Source: Photobacterium swingsii (GTDB lineage: Bacteria; Pseudomonadota; Gammaproteobacteria; Enterobacterales; Vibrionaceae). From it: DNA of 64,000 nt. The position numbers and the translations under genes were made by a program. The number at the start of each line of letters is the position of its first letter. The first letter of the stretch is position 1. The stretch lies in contig NZ_AP024853.1 of assembly GCF_024346715.1 (NCBI RefSeq), positions 248,001 through 312,000 of the forward strand, given 5' to 3'. The notes under the pieces are model-generated. The model was given only the letters and a program-made list of their open reading frames with translations, had not been told where the DNA came from and searched no databases. Shown piece after piece: positions 38,070 through 47,174 of this stretch.

Positions 38070-38952
38070 ATATGCTGAGTTTCGGTACTTCAGTGACCAA
38101 ATAATCAATAAGTGTGCGGCTGGCGGTATTCAAACTGCGCGGTTGTTGATAAAGCAACCAACCATTTTCATCGATCGTTGTTTGGCCGTCTAATACAATT
38201 TCCAGTTTATTTTCCTGAATTTCTTTGCTTACCATTAACTTAGGGACGAAGCTGATCCCTCTATTGAGCATAGTGGCACTTTTGACAAACCCTATGCTGT
38301 TACAAATGAGCTTGGGTGAGAGCTTGATACTTTGTTGAGCAAAATGCCAATGGTCATCAACTTCGCCACTTGGCCAACGAAAACAGATGCTTTGATGGTG
38401 CTGAAGGTCATCAAGTTTGGTTGGTTTCCCGTATTTTTCAAGATAGGCTGGAGAAGCTACGAGGCAACGGCCTAATGATAGGATTTTTTTGGCAACCAAG
38501 TCTGAATCGAACAATTGTCCGCCATGAAAACAAAGATCTAACCCTTGTAGATGCATGTCATTAAAACCGTTAGTAATGTTGCGTACATCAAGTTCGACAT
38601 CTGGGTAATTGTCCTGAAACTTAAACAAAATGGGTTGCAATAACTCATGAGTTTCCGGTAATAAGCCTAGCTTTATACGGCCTGTGACATTCGAGGTTGC
38701 ATTTGTGACCATTGCGTTGGCTGAATCGAGAATGGCGAGTCCTTTGAGTACTTCTTGATAGTAAGCTTCACCATTGTTCGTAAGGGATAATGTTCGAGTT
38801 GTTCTATGAAACAATTTTGCACCAAGGGTGTTTTCAAGATCGATAATCTTACGGCTTACATTACTTCGTGGTAGATCAAGTGCATTTGCGGCGGCGGTAA
38901 AGCTTCCAAGTTCAGCTACTTTGATAAATAGTTTCAACTCTTCGATTTTCAT
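38062..38952 (-). CDS. LysR-family transcriptional regulator
   Basis: A 296-residue regulator with an N-terminal winged helix-turn-helix (MKIEELKLFIKVAELGSFTA, then NVSRKIIDLENTLGAKLFHRTTR) and a periplasmic-binding-type effector domain. AGGGAT precedes the ATG. It lies directly upstream of, and in the same direction as, the RND operon, only 86 bases before the adaptor, so it may be co-transcribed and probably controls the pump. The inducer is unknown. Confidence 0.94.
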   Translation of the reverse strand: MKIEELKLFIKVAELGSFTAAANALDLPRSNVSRKIIDLENTLGAKLFHRTTRTLSLTNNGEAYYQEVLKGLAILDSANAMVTNATSNVTGRIKLGLLPETHELLQPILFKFQDNYPDVELDVRNITNGFNDMHLQGLDLCFHGGQLFDSDLVAKKILSLGRCLVASPAYLEKYGKPTKLDDLQHHQSICFRWPSGEVDDHWHFAQQSIKLSPKLICNSIGFVKSATMLNRGISFVPKLMVSKEIQENKLEIVLDGQTTIDENGWLLYQQPRSLNTASRTLIDYLVTEVPKLSILS

Positions 38953-39118
38953 CCAATCCCTGCATGTCGATATATTGGGTTATCAATATTGATATAGTAA
39001 CAAGGGAAATAGAGTAGAAATTATTTTTATAAAAGATATTCAGCGAATTGACAGTAAGCTTTATTCATACCGCCACGATAGCAAATGTATTGTGACGGTT
39101 AATAATAAGGTGGGAAAA

Positions 39119-40171
39119 CTAGTCGCTGACGGCGATTTGGTTTTTACCCCAGCTTTTAGCGCGAAGTAGGGCGCTGTCTGCTTTGATATAATCGTAACTG
39201 AATTCTTGGTACTCAACCTGCGTTAAGCCAATACTGATAGTGACTTGTATTTTTTCCCCAGAGTCTAGTTCTAAAGACCAACTTGATAACACTTCACGAA
39301 GTCGGGAGGCTAATTCTTCTGCTTGCTTTATGTCAGTTTCTGGTAGTAATAAACAGAACTCTTCACCACCAATGCGAGCAATGTGATCACTTTGGCGGCA
39401 ATGTTCTTTCAGGCACTTGGCGATCATCATTAGGATTTTGTCACCGGCTTTTAAGCCAAAACGATCATTAATTTCTTTTAGGTTGTCGATGTCGATCAAC
39501 GCGAGTGAAAAATCGCGTAAGTAGCGTTTACTTCTCGCAGCTTCACTTTGATAAATCGGTATTAAACCTTGGCGGTTATGTAAGCCGGTTAAAAAGTCAG
39601 TTGAAGCGGTTTTTTTGACTAACTCAATAGCTTCATTTCGATGGCGGGCAAGCAAATAGGCAAGGATCAGTACAATTGAGTAAGCACTAATGTTCTGCAG
39701 CGCTTCGGGTATTTGAATATGCTTTTCAGTCATGGACTCTACACTGAGGACCATATAAAGAATGCCAAACAGAGAGCTATACCACCAAGCCGTTTTGGTA
39801 TTTAGGGAAAAAAAGCAAAGTAGTGGAATCGTTAGCCCGATGGTGTGGCAAATGTCATTGTCACCTTTCAGCATAAACCCGAGTGTACATGCTGTTGTGG
39901 TAAAAAAGATGAGCACCCACACGAGCAAGTAGGGGTTAATATTTTGGCGATTAACATACATTAAGGCGTAACAAAGTAGTGCGCCTATTAGTGCAGATAA
40001 GGTGAATATACTGCTTACATCAGACACAAAGTAGCTAAAAGCAATGATGGTGCAGATAATCCCTGAAGCAGGGAAAAGGACCGAAAGTTGCTTTTGTAGG
40101 GTCTGTTTACTTAATTCAATGTATGCGAAATTGGGGGATTCAAGTTGACTGCTCTTTATGCAAACCGGCAT
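39119..40171 (-). CDS. Membrane diguanylate cyclase (GGDEF)
   Basis: Signal protein of 350 residues that should make cyclic di-GMP from two GTP. Six or so membrane helices fill residues 30-175, with no recognised sensor domain, then the GGDEF domain starts at DFLTGLHNRQGLI. The active site is GGEEF (268-272), a functional variant, and the inhibitory site RxxD is present at 259-262 (RQSD), exactly five residues before it. So it should be both active and product-inhibited. No partner gene is adjacent. Confidence 0.93.
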   Translation of the reverse strand: MPVCIKSSQLESPNFAYIELSKQTLQKQLSVLFPASGIICTIIAFSYFVSDVSSIFTLSALIGALLCYALMYVNRQNINPYLLVWVLIFFTTTACTLGFMLKGDNDICHTIGLTIPLLCFFSLNTKTAWWYSSLFGILYMVLSVESMTEKHIQIPEALQNISAYSIVLILAYLLARHRNEAIELVKKTASTDFLTGLHNRQGLIPIYQSEAARSKRYLRDFSLALIDIDNLKEINDRFGLKAGDKILMMIAKCLKEHCRQSDHIARIGGEEFCLLLPETDIKQAEELASRLREVLSSWSLELDSGEKIQVTISIGLTQVEYQEFSYDYIKADSALLRAKSWGKNQIAVSD

Positions 40172-40606
40172 ATATCTCTAACTTCCATGTAACTGTGTGA
40201 GTGAAGAACTTCTCATCATGTGAAGAACGTCACCAGAATAAGCGGCAAATTGTGCGATGTCCAATATTTATATGAAATAAGTGGACTAAATTAATTTGGC
40301 GTAAGAATGAATTTAATCATCCATTGAGTCAATGGTATTTACTTAATTGGTGTCTGTATGGTTACTAGGTAATCTATTAATACTTTGGAGGTATTGGTGT
40401 TTGTTAGAACTGGCTCGTTTAGCGTGTGTCTCGGAGTTTTAGTTATTCTTGATTGATGGATAAAAGTTATGAAACTTGCGACTCATGGTTATAAAATCAG
40501 CGTAAAGTGCCTTACATTTTTATAAGTCTTTAAAAATAGCGTACAATGGTGACAGAAATTTTGTCTTCGCTTTTAAAGAACAGGCAGCCAAATCAAGGAG
40601 AACGCC
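40172..40606. other. Intergenic region upstream of galE
   Basis: About 435 bases between divergent genes; it should hold both promoters. A 19-codon frame at 40397-40456 has a GGAGG at a reasonable distance but I do not count it as a gene. No repeats seen. Confidence 0.45.
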
Positions 40607-41623
40607 ATGCGCGTATTAGTTACTGGTGGTATGGGTTACATAGGTAGCCATACATGTGTGCAGATGATTGAAGCTGGGATGACGCCAATCATTTTAGATA
40701 ACTTATACAACAGTAAATCATCAGTTTTGGATCGTATTGAAGCATTGACCAATGTTCGCCCTGCTTTTTATCAAGGTGATATTCGTGATCGTGCTTTCCT
40801 TGATGCTGTATTTAAAGAAAATGATGTCGAGGCAGTTATTCACTTCGCTGGCTTAAAAGCGGTCGGTGAGTCTGTAGAAAAACCATTAGAATATTATGAC
40901 AACAATGTTCATGGCAGCTTGGTGCTGGTTGAGGCTATGCGCGCAGCGGGTGTGAATAGCTTGATTTTTTCATCGTCAGCAACGGTATACGGTGATCCTG
41001 CATCTGTGCCTATCACTGAGGATTTTCCGACAAGCGCAACGAATCCATATGGTCGTAGTAAGCTAATGGTGGAAGAGTGCTTAACGGATATTCAGCATGC
41101 TTACCCTGAAATGAGTATTACGTTACTTCGCTACTTCAACCCAGTCGGCTCGCATCAATCAGGCACCATGGGTGAAGATCCACAAGGTATTCCAAATAAC
41201 CTGATGCCATTTATCTCTCAAGTGGCGGTTGGTCGTCGTGAATCTTTAGCGGTATTTGGTAATGATTACCCGACAGTTGACGGTACGGGTGTGCGTGATT
41301 ATATCCATGTTGTTGATTTGGCGGATGGTCACCTTGCTGCTCTAAATTACAAAGGGAAAGATGCGGGTCTTCATATTTATAACCTAGGTACCGGCAATGG
41401 TAGCAGTGTGTTAGAAATGGTCGACGCTTTTTCAAAAGCCTCGGGTGCTGAAGTGAAATACCATATTGCAGACCGTCGTCCTGGTGATATTGCAGAGTGT
41501 TGGGCTGATCCAGCTAAAGCAAAAGCTGAATTGCACTGGGAAGCTAAACATACAGTAGAAGATATGACAGCGGATACATGGCGCTGGCAGTCAACGAACC
41601 CGAGTGGTTATCCTGACGCATAA
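40607..41623 (+). CDS. galE: UDP-glucose 4-epimerase
   Basis: Interconverts UDP-glucose and UDP-galactose, NAD-dependent; needed for galactose use and surface polysaccharide. 338 residues, equal to E. coli GalE. NAD-binding VTGGMGYIGSHTCVQ, then SSATVYG with catalytic Ser, and YGRSK with the Tyr and Lys. C-terminal RDYIHVVDLADGH and RRPGDIAECWADP are usual. AAGGAG six bases upstream. It is not in a galETKM operon here, so it may serve envelope sugars. Confidence 0.97.
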   Translation: MRVLVTGGMGYIGSHTCVQMIEAGMTPIILDNLYNSKSSVLDRIEALTNVRPAFYQGDIRDRAFLDAVFKENDVEAVIHFAGLKAVGESVEKPLEYYDNNVHGSLVLVEAMRAAGVNSLIFSSSATVYGDPASVPITEDFPTSATNPYGRSKLMVEECLTDIQHAYPEMSITLLRYFNPVGSHQSGTMGEDPQGIPNNLMPFISQVAVGRRESLAVFGNDYPTVDGTGVRDYIHVVDLADGHLAALNYKGKDAGLHIYNLGTGNGSSVLEMVDAFSKASGAEVKYHIADRRPGDIAECWADPAKAKAELHWEAKHTVEDMTADTWRWQSTNPSGYPDA

Positions 41624-41664
41624 ATGGTTAATAGCCATTGTGTTGGTGAAAGTATTGATTAATA

Positions 41665-41688
41665 AAAAAGCAGCCTTGGCTGCTTTTT
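41665..41688. terminator. Bidirectional terminator between galE and the molybdoenzyme gene
   Basis: Stem AAAAAGCAGCC with GGCTGCTTTTT, TT loop; A- and T-runs on both sides. Confidence 0.86.
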
Positions 41689-41715
41689 TAATTTCAATGA
41701 AACATCCTAGTCGTA

Positions 41716-44370
41716 TTATTTGGCATCTTTCGCGTTAGCTTCAAGAAACGCCATGACTTCTTCGCGTTCTATCGGATTCAGCCCTGCACGAGGGAACATA
41801 CTTTTAGTTATGCCGTGCCATTGTGATTTCGTATATTGTTTGGGATCTTTGGCCGAATGACACATAGTACAGCGCTGATAAAATAATTCTTCACCAACGC
41901 TTTGCTGAGAGCTTACTGAACTTTCATTCGCCAAAGTTGTAGTGACTGTGCCTATATTTACTTCTGTCTTTTGCGCCAATACCTTAGGTGGTTCGAATGC
42001 TAAGTTTGATGATTCAGGGTCACGACACCGTTGGATGTAGGCTAAGCAAGTATTGGCACTGGTCGCTTGGCTCAAATCACTGGATGCTTGGCTTGATGTT
42101 AAGACATTGATTGAACCGCCGTTACAACGTCCTTGACTATCAAACTGTACCCATGCTCCTTCTTCCAAACTGATCACACCAGCCATGATTTGATCAGAAA
42201 CTTTTGCACCTGCAATTACACGCCCGCGATCATTAAAAATCTCAACCAGTTGGCCGGAACGAATGCCGTGTCTTTGGGCATCTATATCGTTAATAAGAAC
42301 ATATTGACGGCCTTGTACATTTTCATACTTGCGGACGTCTGAATTTGCTAGTTGAGAGTGTACGCGCATATAAGGATGAGGACTCACGACATGCACTTGG
42401 TTTGGCTTTGCATTACCCAAGTATTCAAAGGGTTCTAGAAATGTCGGCATGGGTGGACAATCTTTAACCTCAAAATTAGCAATATCTTGGCAGAAAAGCT
42501 CAATTTTTCCAGATGTAGTATGAAGCGGGAACTTATCAGGGTTGTGATAAAAATCACCATGCCTTACCCATTGATTTGCTTCTTGCGGTACAGGTAGCAA
42601 TGCAACGCCAGTTTGCCAGAAATCATCGAAGGGAAGTGTGGCTGAAGACGCTTTATAGGCGCGCTTTAAGATGTCATCGAATGATAAACCATCGGTAAAT
42701 TTGTCTTCAACGTTAAAGATTGCTGCCAGCTTGCGGAAGATTTCAAAATCATCAAGGCTTTCACCATAAGGCTGAATAACTTGGCGCATGGCATAAATTT
42801 TATCGTTGCTGTAAGTGCCACCAGAAGAAAGATCATTACGCTCTAAGGTACTTGTTGCTGGCAGTACAATATCGGCATAACGTGAAGAGGCACACCACCA
42901 TGGGTCTTGGCAAACGAAGGTTTCAACTTTATGGTTAAGCGCTGCGATTAGCTCGTTAGTATCTTGTTGGTGTGATAATAAATTATTACCAGCGTTATAC
43001 ACCATTTTGATATCAGGATAGGTATATTCAATGCCATCACGCGTGAACGTTTTACCTGGGTTCATTAGCATTTCGGAAATGCGTGATGCAGGGCAGGTTG
43101 CACTGACTGGGTTTTTCCCTTGTGATAAACCGATTGGTAGTGCTTTGCCCGATTGTGGCATGCCACCATTACCGTAATGCCAGCTAAAGCCAACACCTTC
43201 ACCCGGCTTACCAATTTTACCTAGCATTGCTGCGAAGTTAATGATTGCCCAGTGCGTCATTTCACCATGATTTGCTCGCTGTAAAGACCAGCCTGCAGCA
43301 AACTGAGTTTTGCTTGTTGCAAACTTTTCAGCCATTGCCTGTATGTTTTCGGCAGGTATACCCGTAATATTCGCTGCCCACGCTGGCGACTTAACAACGC
43401 CATCGTCTTTTCCCATCAGGTGATTGATGTATTTATCAGCACCAACTGTGTAGCGTTCGAGATAGGCGTTATCGTGCAGGCCACTAACGTAAACGTGTTG
43501 TGCCATGGCTAAAAAAAGCGCGGTATCGGTATTAGGAACAATTTTTACCCACTCAGCATTGAGTTCGTCATCAGTTCTTGTTCGTTGTGGGTTAATGGAT
43601 ATGAACTTTATGCCTTTATCTGCAAACTGCTTCCAATGTGAATACATCTGGTGATCAGCAACACGGAATTCGATGCGGTTGTTTTTCCAAGGGTCACAGC
43701 CAATAAGCACAAATGTTTCGGTGTGTTCTTCAATAACTGGCCAAGCTGTTTGCGGTGAATAGACCTCCATGTCGCCAATAACATGAGGCAAAATCACTTG
43801 GGATGCACCACCTGAATAGTCACCTGTTGTTGTACTTTGACCACCGATTAAATTGAAAAAGCGTCCTTGTAATACTTGGGGTCTCATCAGTCCTGCGTGT
43901 GACCAACCACCGTAAGAGCTGCTGAAAATAGCTTCATTGCCATGCTTGGTTGCTGTAGTTTGAATCGCATCGGCAACAAGAGAAAGAGCCGTTTCCCAAC
44001 TAACACGCACGAAAGGTTCTTTTCCGCGTAAGTGTGGCTTGCTGTTGCCTTTAGGGTCTGCAAGGTAAGATGCTCTGACCATGGGGTACTTAACGCGAGT
44101 TTTATCATAAACACGACCAATTAAACCCTCTGTTAACATTTCAGTTGGCATTGCATCTATTTCTTTGCGAGGTTGAATACCAACAAGTACCCCCGCTTTT
44201 ACGATGGCATTAAAAGGTCCCCAATGACTAGCGTGTGGGATCACTTCGATATCTTCATCATCAAAAAATTTTGAAGCAGGGTAAACCATTAAGCCACCAC
44301 CTGCGGCAACAGCCGTAGCAATGGATGTTTTTAAAAAAGTACGTCGAGAAATGGCCATCTTACGTTCCAT
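41716..44370 (-). CDS. TMAO/DMSO-type molybdopterin reductase with C-terminal haem c domain
   Basis: Periplasmic N- or S-oxide reductase of the BisC/TorA/TorZ family. A Tat signal (SRRTFLK) opens the protein. Bis-MGD binding regions run through residues 50-800; the molybdenum ligand is Ser186 in TTTGDYSGGASQ, as in TorA and DMSO reductase, not Cys. The last 60 residues are an added cytochrome c-like domain with CTMCH (834-838) and a Met in MFPRAGL as possible axial ligand. TorA normally gets electrons from a separate TorC, whose end has a similar monohaem domain. No torC, torD or torE lies nearby. In-frame ATGs at 44370 and 44358 are both possible starts. Confidence 0.92.
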   Translation of the reverse strand: MERKMAISRRTFLKTSIATAVAAGGGLMVYPASKFFDDEDIEVIPHASHWGPFNAIVKAGVLVGIQPRKEIDAMPTEMLTEGLIGRVYDKTRVKYPMVRASYLADPKGNSKPHLRGKEPFVRVSWETALSLVADAIQTTATKHGNEAIFSSSYGGWSHAGLMRPQVLQGRFFNLIGGQSTTTGDYSGGASQVILPHVIGDMEVYSPQTAWPVIEEHTETFVLIGCDPWKNNRIEFRVADHQMYSHWKQFADKGIKFISINPQRTRTDDELNAEWVKIVPNTDTALFLAMAQHVYVSGLHDNAYLERYTVGADKYINHLMGKDDGVVKSPAWAANITGIPAENIQAMAEKFATSKTQFAAGWSLQRANHGEMTHWAIINFAAMLGKIGKPGEGVGFSWHYGNGGMPQSGKALPIGLSQGKNPVSATCPASRISEMLMNPGKTFTRDGIEYTYPDIKMVYNAGNNLLSHQQDTNELIAALNHKVETFVCQDPWWCASSRYADIVLPATSTLERNDLSSGGTYSNDKIYAMRQVIQPYGESLDDFEIFRKLAAIFNVEDKFTDGLSFDDILKRAYKASSATLPFDDFWQTGVALLPVPQEANQWVRHGDFYHNPDKFPLHTTSGKIELFCQDIANFEVKDCPPMPTFLEPFEYLGNAKPNQVHVVSPHPYMRVHSQLANSDVRKYENVQGRQYVLINDIDAQRHGIRSGQLVEIFNDRGRVIAGAKVSDQIMAGVISLEEGAWVQFDSQGRCNGGSINVLTSSQASSDLSQATSANTCLAYIQRCRDPESSNLAFEPPKVLAQKTEVNIGTVTTTLANESSVSSQQSVGEELFYQRCTMCHSAKDPKQYTKSQWHGITKSMFPRAGLNPIEREEVMAFLEANAKDAK

Positions 44371-44869
44371 ATTATAGGGGCTTATCGCGGCTTAATGAGT
44401 TGATAAGCAAAGCAATGACTACATCATAAAGCATTATAAGTGGCATTTAAAATGCTCTTTATGTGTAGCGAGAGTGAGGTGTGATTATCGCTGCTGTTTT
44501 TGCGTGTTTTATCGTCTAAAATCTGTTTTTTGTTGGAATTCCCAGCATGTTGTGATGTTAAATAAAATCTAAAAAAGAGATTTCAATTTTGGTAAAGATT
44601 ATTAAGTTAGTAGACGAAGGCTAGATGGGCATTGATTCAATAATATAAGAAGGATATAGCTAGATATAGTTTGTAGATTACATTAAAAATGCAGAGTGGA
44701 TTAAAGCAGAGAGGGAAGGTGCTCTTTTTAATTTTATTAAAGTTACATGTATATATGAAAAAATAGACGCAGTAATTAATAACTTATTTAAGATGAAAAA
44801 GTGTAACTTCAAAAGAAGTTACACTTAAATGGAATTGGTAGTTTTGTTTAAACGACAGGTTATTTAACC
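44371..44869 (-). other. Intergenic region between the molybdoenzyme and arcC genes
   Basis: About 500 AT-rich bases with no gene. It holds the promoter of the molybdoenzyme gene and the arcC terminator. I looked for FNR-type and TorR-type sites and saw no convincing one. Confidence 0.4.
44799..44826 (-). terminator. Terminator of arcC
   Basis: Perfect 12-bp stem (44799-44810 with 44815-44826), AAAA loop on the plus strand, and a T-run downstream on the minus strand. Confidence 0.7.
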
Positions 44870-45802
44870 TTAGTAGTAAACAATACCTTCGCCTTGAGTA
44901 ATTAGCGTACCAGCTTCGTTACGTGTAATACGGTCTAAATCGAATAAAGAACCGATAGCTGCATTACCACGGCCTGAATTTACAAATTGACATACAGCAT
45001 CAATCTTAGGACCCATAGAACCAGCAGGGAAGTTAAACTCAGCCAGGCCAGCTGGCGTTGCTTGTTTCATTTCAGCTTGGTCTTCTTTACCGAAGTTACG
45101 GTAAACTGAGCCGTCAGTTAGAATGATGAATAGGTCAGCATTGATTTTTTCTGCTAGTAATTCAGCGGTTAAATCTTTATCGATAACACACTCTACACCT
45201 GTGCCAATACGGTTGTCGTCGAAGCAAACTGGTACGCCGCCGCCGCCACAAGCAATAACTAGGTTGCTTGCTTTAAGCAGTGTTTCAACTTGTTGAAGTT
45301 CAACAATATCTTTAGGCTTAGGTGATGGAACAACGCGGCGGAAGTAGTCGCCATCTGCTTTAAACATCATGTCAGATGAAGCCATGATTTCTTTTGCACG
45401 CTCTTCTGTGTATACAGGGCCAACAAATTTAGTTGGATTAGCAAAAGCTGGGTCTTCTTTGCTTACTTCTGTTTGTGTTACAAGTGTAGCAATTGCTAGT
45501 TCGCGGTCAACGTTACGAAGTTCTTGTTGAAGCATGTAACCTACCATGCCACAAGTTTGTGAACCAAGTACGTCCATTGGGTATGGTGTAGTTTCAGGTG
45601 AGTACTCTTGGTACGCTGAGTTTTGTTCCATTAATAGGCCAACTTGTGGGCCGTTACCGTGAACAACAACAATTTCATGCTCTTTAGCAATTGCAGCAAT
45701 GCTTGCTGCTGCTTTTTTAATATTCTCGCGTTGGTTTTCAGCGGTGAGTGCTTGGCCACGAGCTAATAAGGCATTACCGCCTAAAGCTAATACTATACGC
45801 AT
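44870..45802 (-). CDS. arcC: Carbamate kinase
   Basis: Makes ATP from carbamoyl phosphate and ADP, the last step of the arginine deiminase pathway. 310 residues, full length. MRIVLALGGNALLARG is the glycine-rich phosphate loop, and VVHGNGPQVGLL and ACGGGGVPV are active-site segments; NADLFIILTDG is the nucleotide-binding region of the amino acid kinase family. arcA and arcB (deiminase and carbamoyltransferase) are not adjacent; an ArcD-like antiporter lies about 5.5 kb away on the same strand. Alternatively it supports ureide or agmatine breakdown. Confidence 0.96.
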   Translation of the reverse strand: MRIVLALGGNALLARGQALTAENQRENIKKAAASIAAIAKEHEIVVVHGNGPQVGLLMEQNSAYQEYSPETTPYPMDVLGSQTCGMVGYMLQQELRNVDRELAIATLVTQTEVSKEDPAFANPTKFVGPVYTEERAKEIMASSDMMFKADGDYFRRVVPSPKPKDIVELQQVETLLKASNLVIACGGGGVPVCFDDNRIGTGVECVIDKDLTAELLAEKINADLFIILTDGSVYRNFGKEDQAEMKQATPAGLAEFNFPAGSMGPKIDAVCQFVNSGRGNAAIGSLFDLDRITRNEAGTLITQGEGIVYY

Positions 45803-46340
45803 ATGATCATATCTCTCTGATTATTTAATTATTATTTATTTTTGACTAAATTAACTCTGGTGAAACCAGGCTATTTATATCGGGTCGTAGAATAATCATT
45901 AAGTGGCTGAAATATTTACCGCCTTAATGTGGGGGTAGAATAAGAAAAAAAAGCATGATGAAATGTGATAAAACTCTAACTATCATAGTACTAGCAAGTA
46001 CGAAGGAAATAACGCTAAAGCGTAACAGCGATTAATTATCCAGCTTCATGAGTAAATGTAATTAATAGTAAGGTCATTATATACTTTTGATTCGTAAGAA
46101 ATGCATAAACTGCCATAGAAGGAGTAGGGTAAATTTACATGTTTTCTTTGAATAATGTCGGTTAGGTCACAATATCTTTACGTTATAGAAGGAAATTAGG
46201 TGCTTAGTGGGTATCTGCTATGTTTATAAGTAGTAGGTATACGCCGCTTAACGCTTTGTAACGCACTCGGGCTTTACAGTGTGTTCAAATCACGGAACAA
46301 TAGGCGCGCATTGATATTAGATTAACGTTTGTAAGGCACT
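45803..46340. other. Intergenic region between arcC and a VC0807-type gene
   Basis: About 540 bases with divergent promoters expected. It holds only a small 5-bp hairpin near 45857-45869. I could not find a convincing ArgR or FNR site. Confidence 0.4.
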
Positions 46341-47027
46341 ATGACAGAGAAAAAATCAAATCCGTTTTTAGAGATTGTGTTTAATGTAGTGGTTCCTTCT
46401 GGGATCCTCATGAAGCTCAGCGGTGAAGAACACCTAGGATCTGTCGGGGCGCTAGTGATTGCTCTGGCTTTTCCATTAGCATTTGGTGGTTATGAGCTAG
46501 TACGTTTTCGTAAATTTAACTTCATATCCTTACTGGGTTTTGTGAGTGTTTTGCTAACAGGTGGTATTGGTTTACTTGAATTAGATACTAAATGGTTAGC
46601 AGTAAAAGAAGCACTGATTCCAGGCCTGATTGGTGTGGGTGTGTTCATTTCGACATTCACCAAGTTTCCTGTCGTGAAGAAGATGATTTTTAACGATACA
46701 GTGCTGAACTTAACTGAAATCAACCAACGCTTGATTCAAAATGGTCAACAAGCGGATTTTGAGCGTTGCTTAATGAATTCTAACTATTTGTTTGCAAGTA
46801 CGTTTGTATTCTCATCGATCATGAATTACGTATTAGCGACTTGGATTGTAACAAGCCCTGCGGGAACGGCCGCTTTTAATGAAGAGTTGGGTCGTATGAC
46901 CTTGCTAAGTTATCCTATGATAGCTATTCCATCGATGATTATGATGATGGGGATCTTCTATTTTGTTTGGCGCCAGATCCGTAGTATGACACAACTGGAA
47001 GCAGCACAAATTTTCAAAGCTCAGTAA
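46341..47027 (+). CDS. VC0807-type integral membrane protein
   Basis: A 228-residue protein with six or so membrane helices. The central ALIPGLIGVGVFIST followed by TEINQRLIQNGQQADFERCL, and the C-terminal FYFVWRQIRSMT, match a conserved family that I know as VC0807. No function is known; a membrane transport or intermembrane role has been suggested only by topology. AAGGCAC lies before the ATG. It stands alone, with a strong terminator. Confidence 0.8.
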   Translation: MTEKKSNPFLEIVFNVVVPSGILMKLSGEEHLGSVGALVIALAFPLAFGGYELVRFRKFNFISLLGFVSVLLTGGIGLLELDTKWLAVKEALIPGLIGVGVFISTFTKFPVVKKMIFNDTVLNLTEINQRLIQNGQQADFERCLMNSNYLFASTFVFSSIMNYVLATWIVTSPAGTAAFNEELGRMTLLSYPMIAIPSMIMMMGIFYFVWRQIRSMTQLEAAQIFKAQ

Positions 47028-47080
47028 TATAAAATCTTAGAAACAAAGAAGTACGATTAAATTATTGATCTTACCGTTAT

Positions 47081-47108
47081 AAGAAAAGCGCCCTATGGCG
47101 CTTTTCTT
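47081..47108. terminator. Terminator between the VC0807-type and ligase genes
   Basis: Perfect 12-bp stem AAGAAAAGCGCC with GGCGCTTTTCTT and CTAT loop. Confidence 0.78.
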
Positions 47109-47174
47109 GTATTTGGGGAAGCCATCTAGTGGGAATCTTTAGAGTGAACCTCGCTAGAACAAATCGTGTGAGCA

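Noticed and set aside
40397..40456. 19-codon frame with GGAGG before a GTG
   Set aside because: Too short, non-ATG start and hydrophobic sequence without other support; may be chance.
44371..46340. FNR, TorR and ArgR operator sites around the molybdoenzyme and arcC genes
   Set aside because: I scanned for TTGAT-N4-ATCAA-type and ARG-box-type patterns and saw none good enough to claim.
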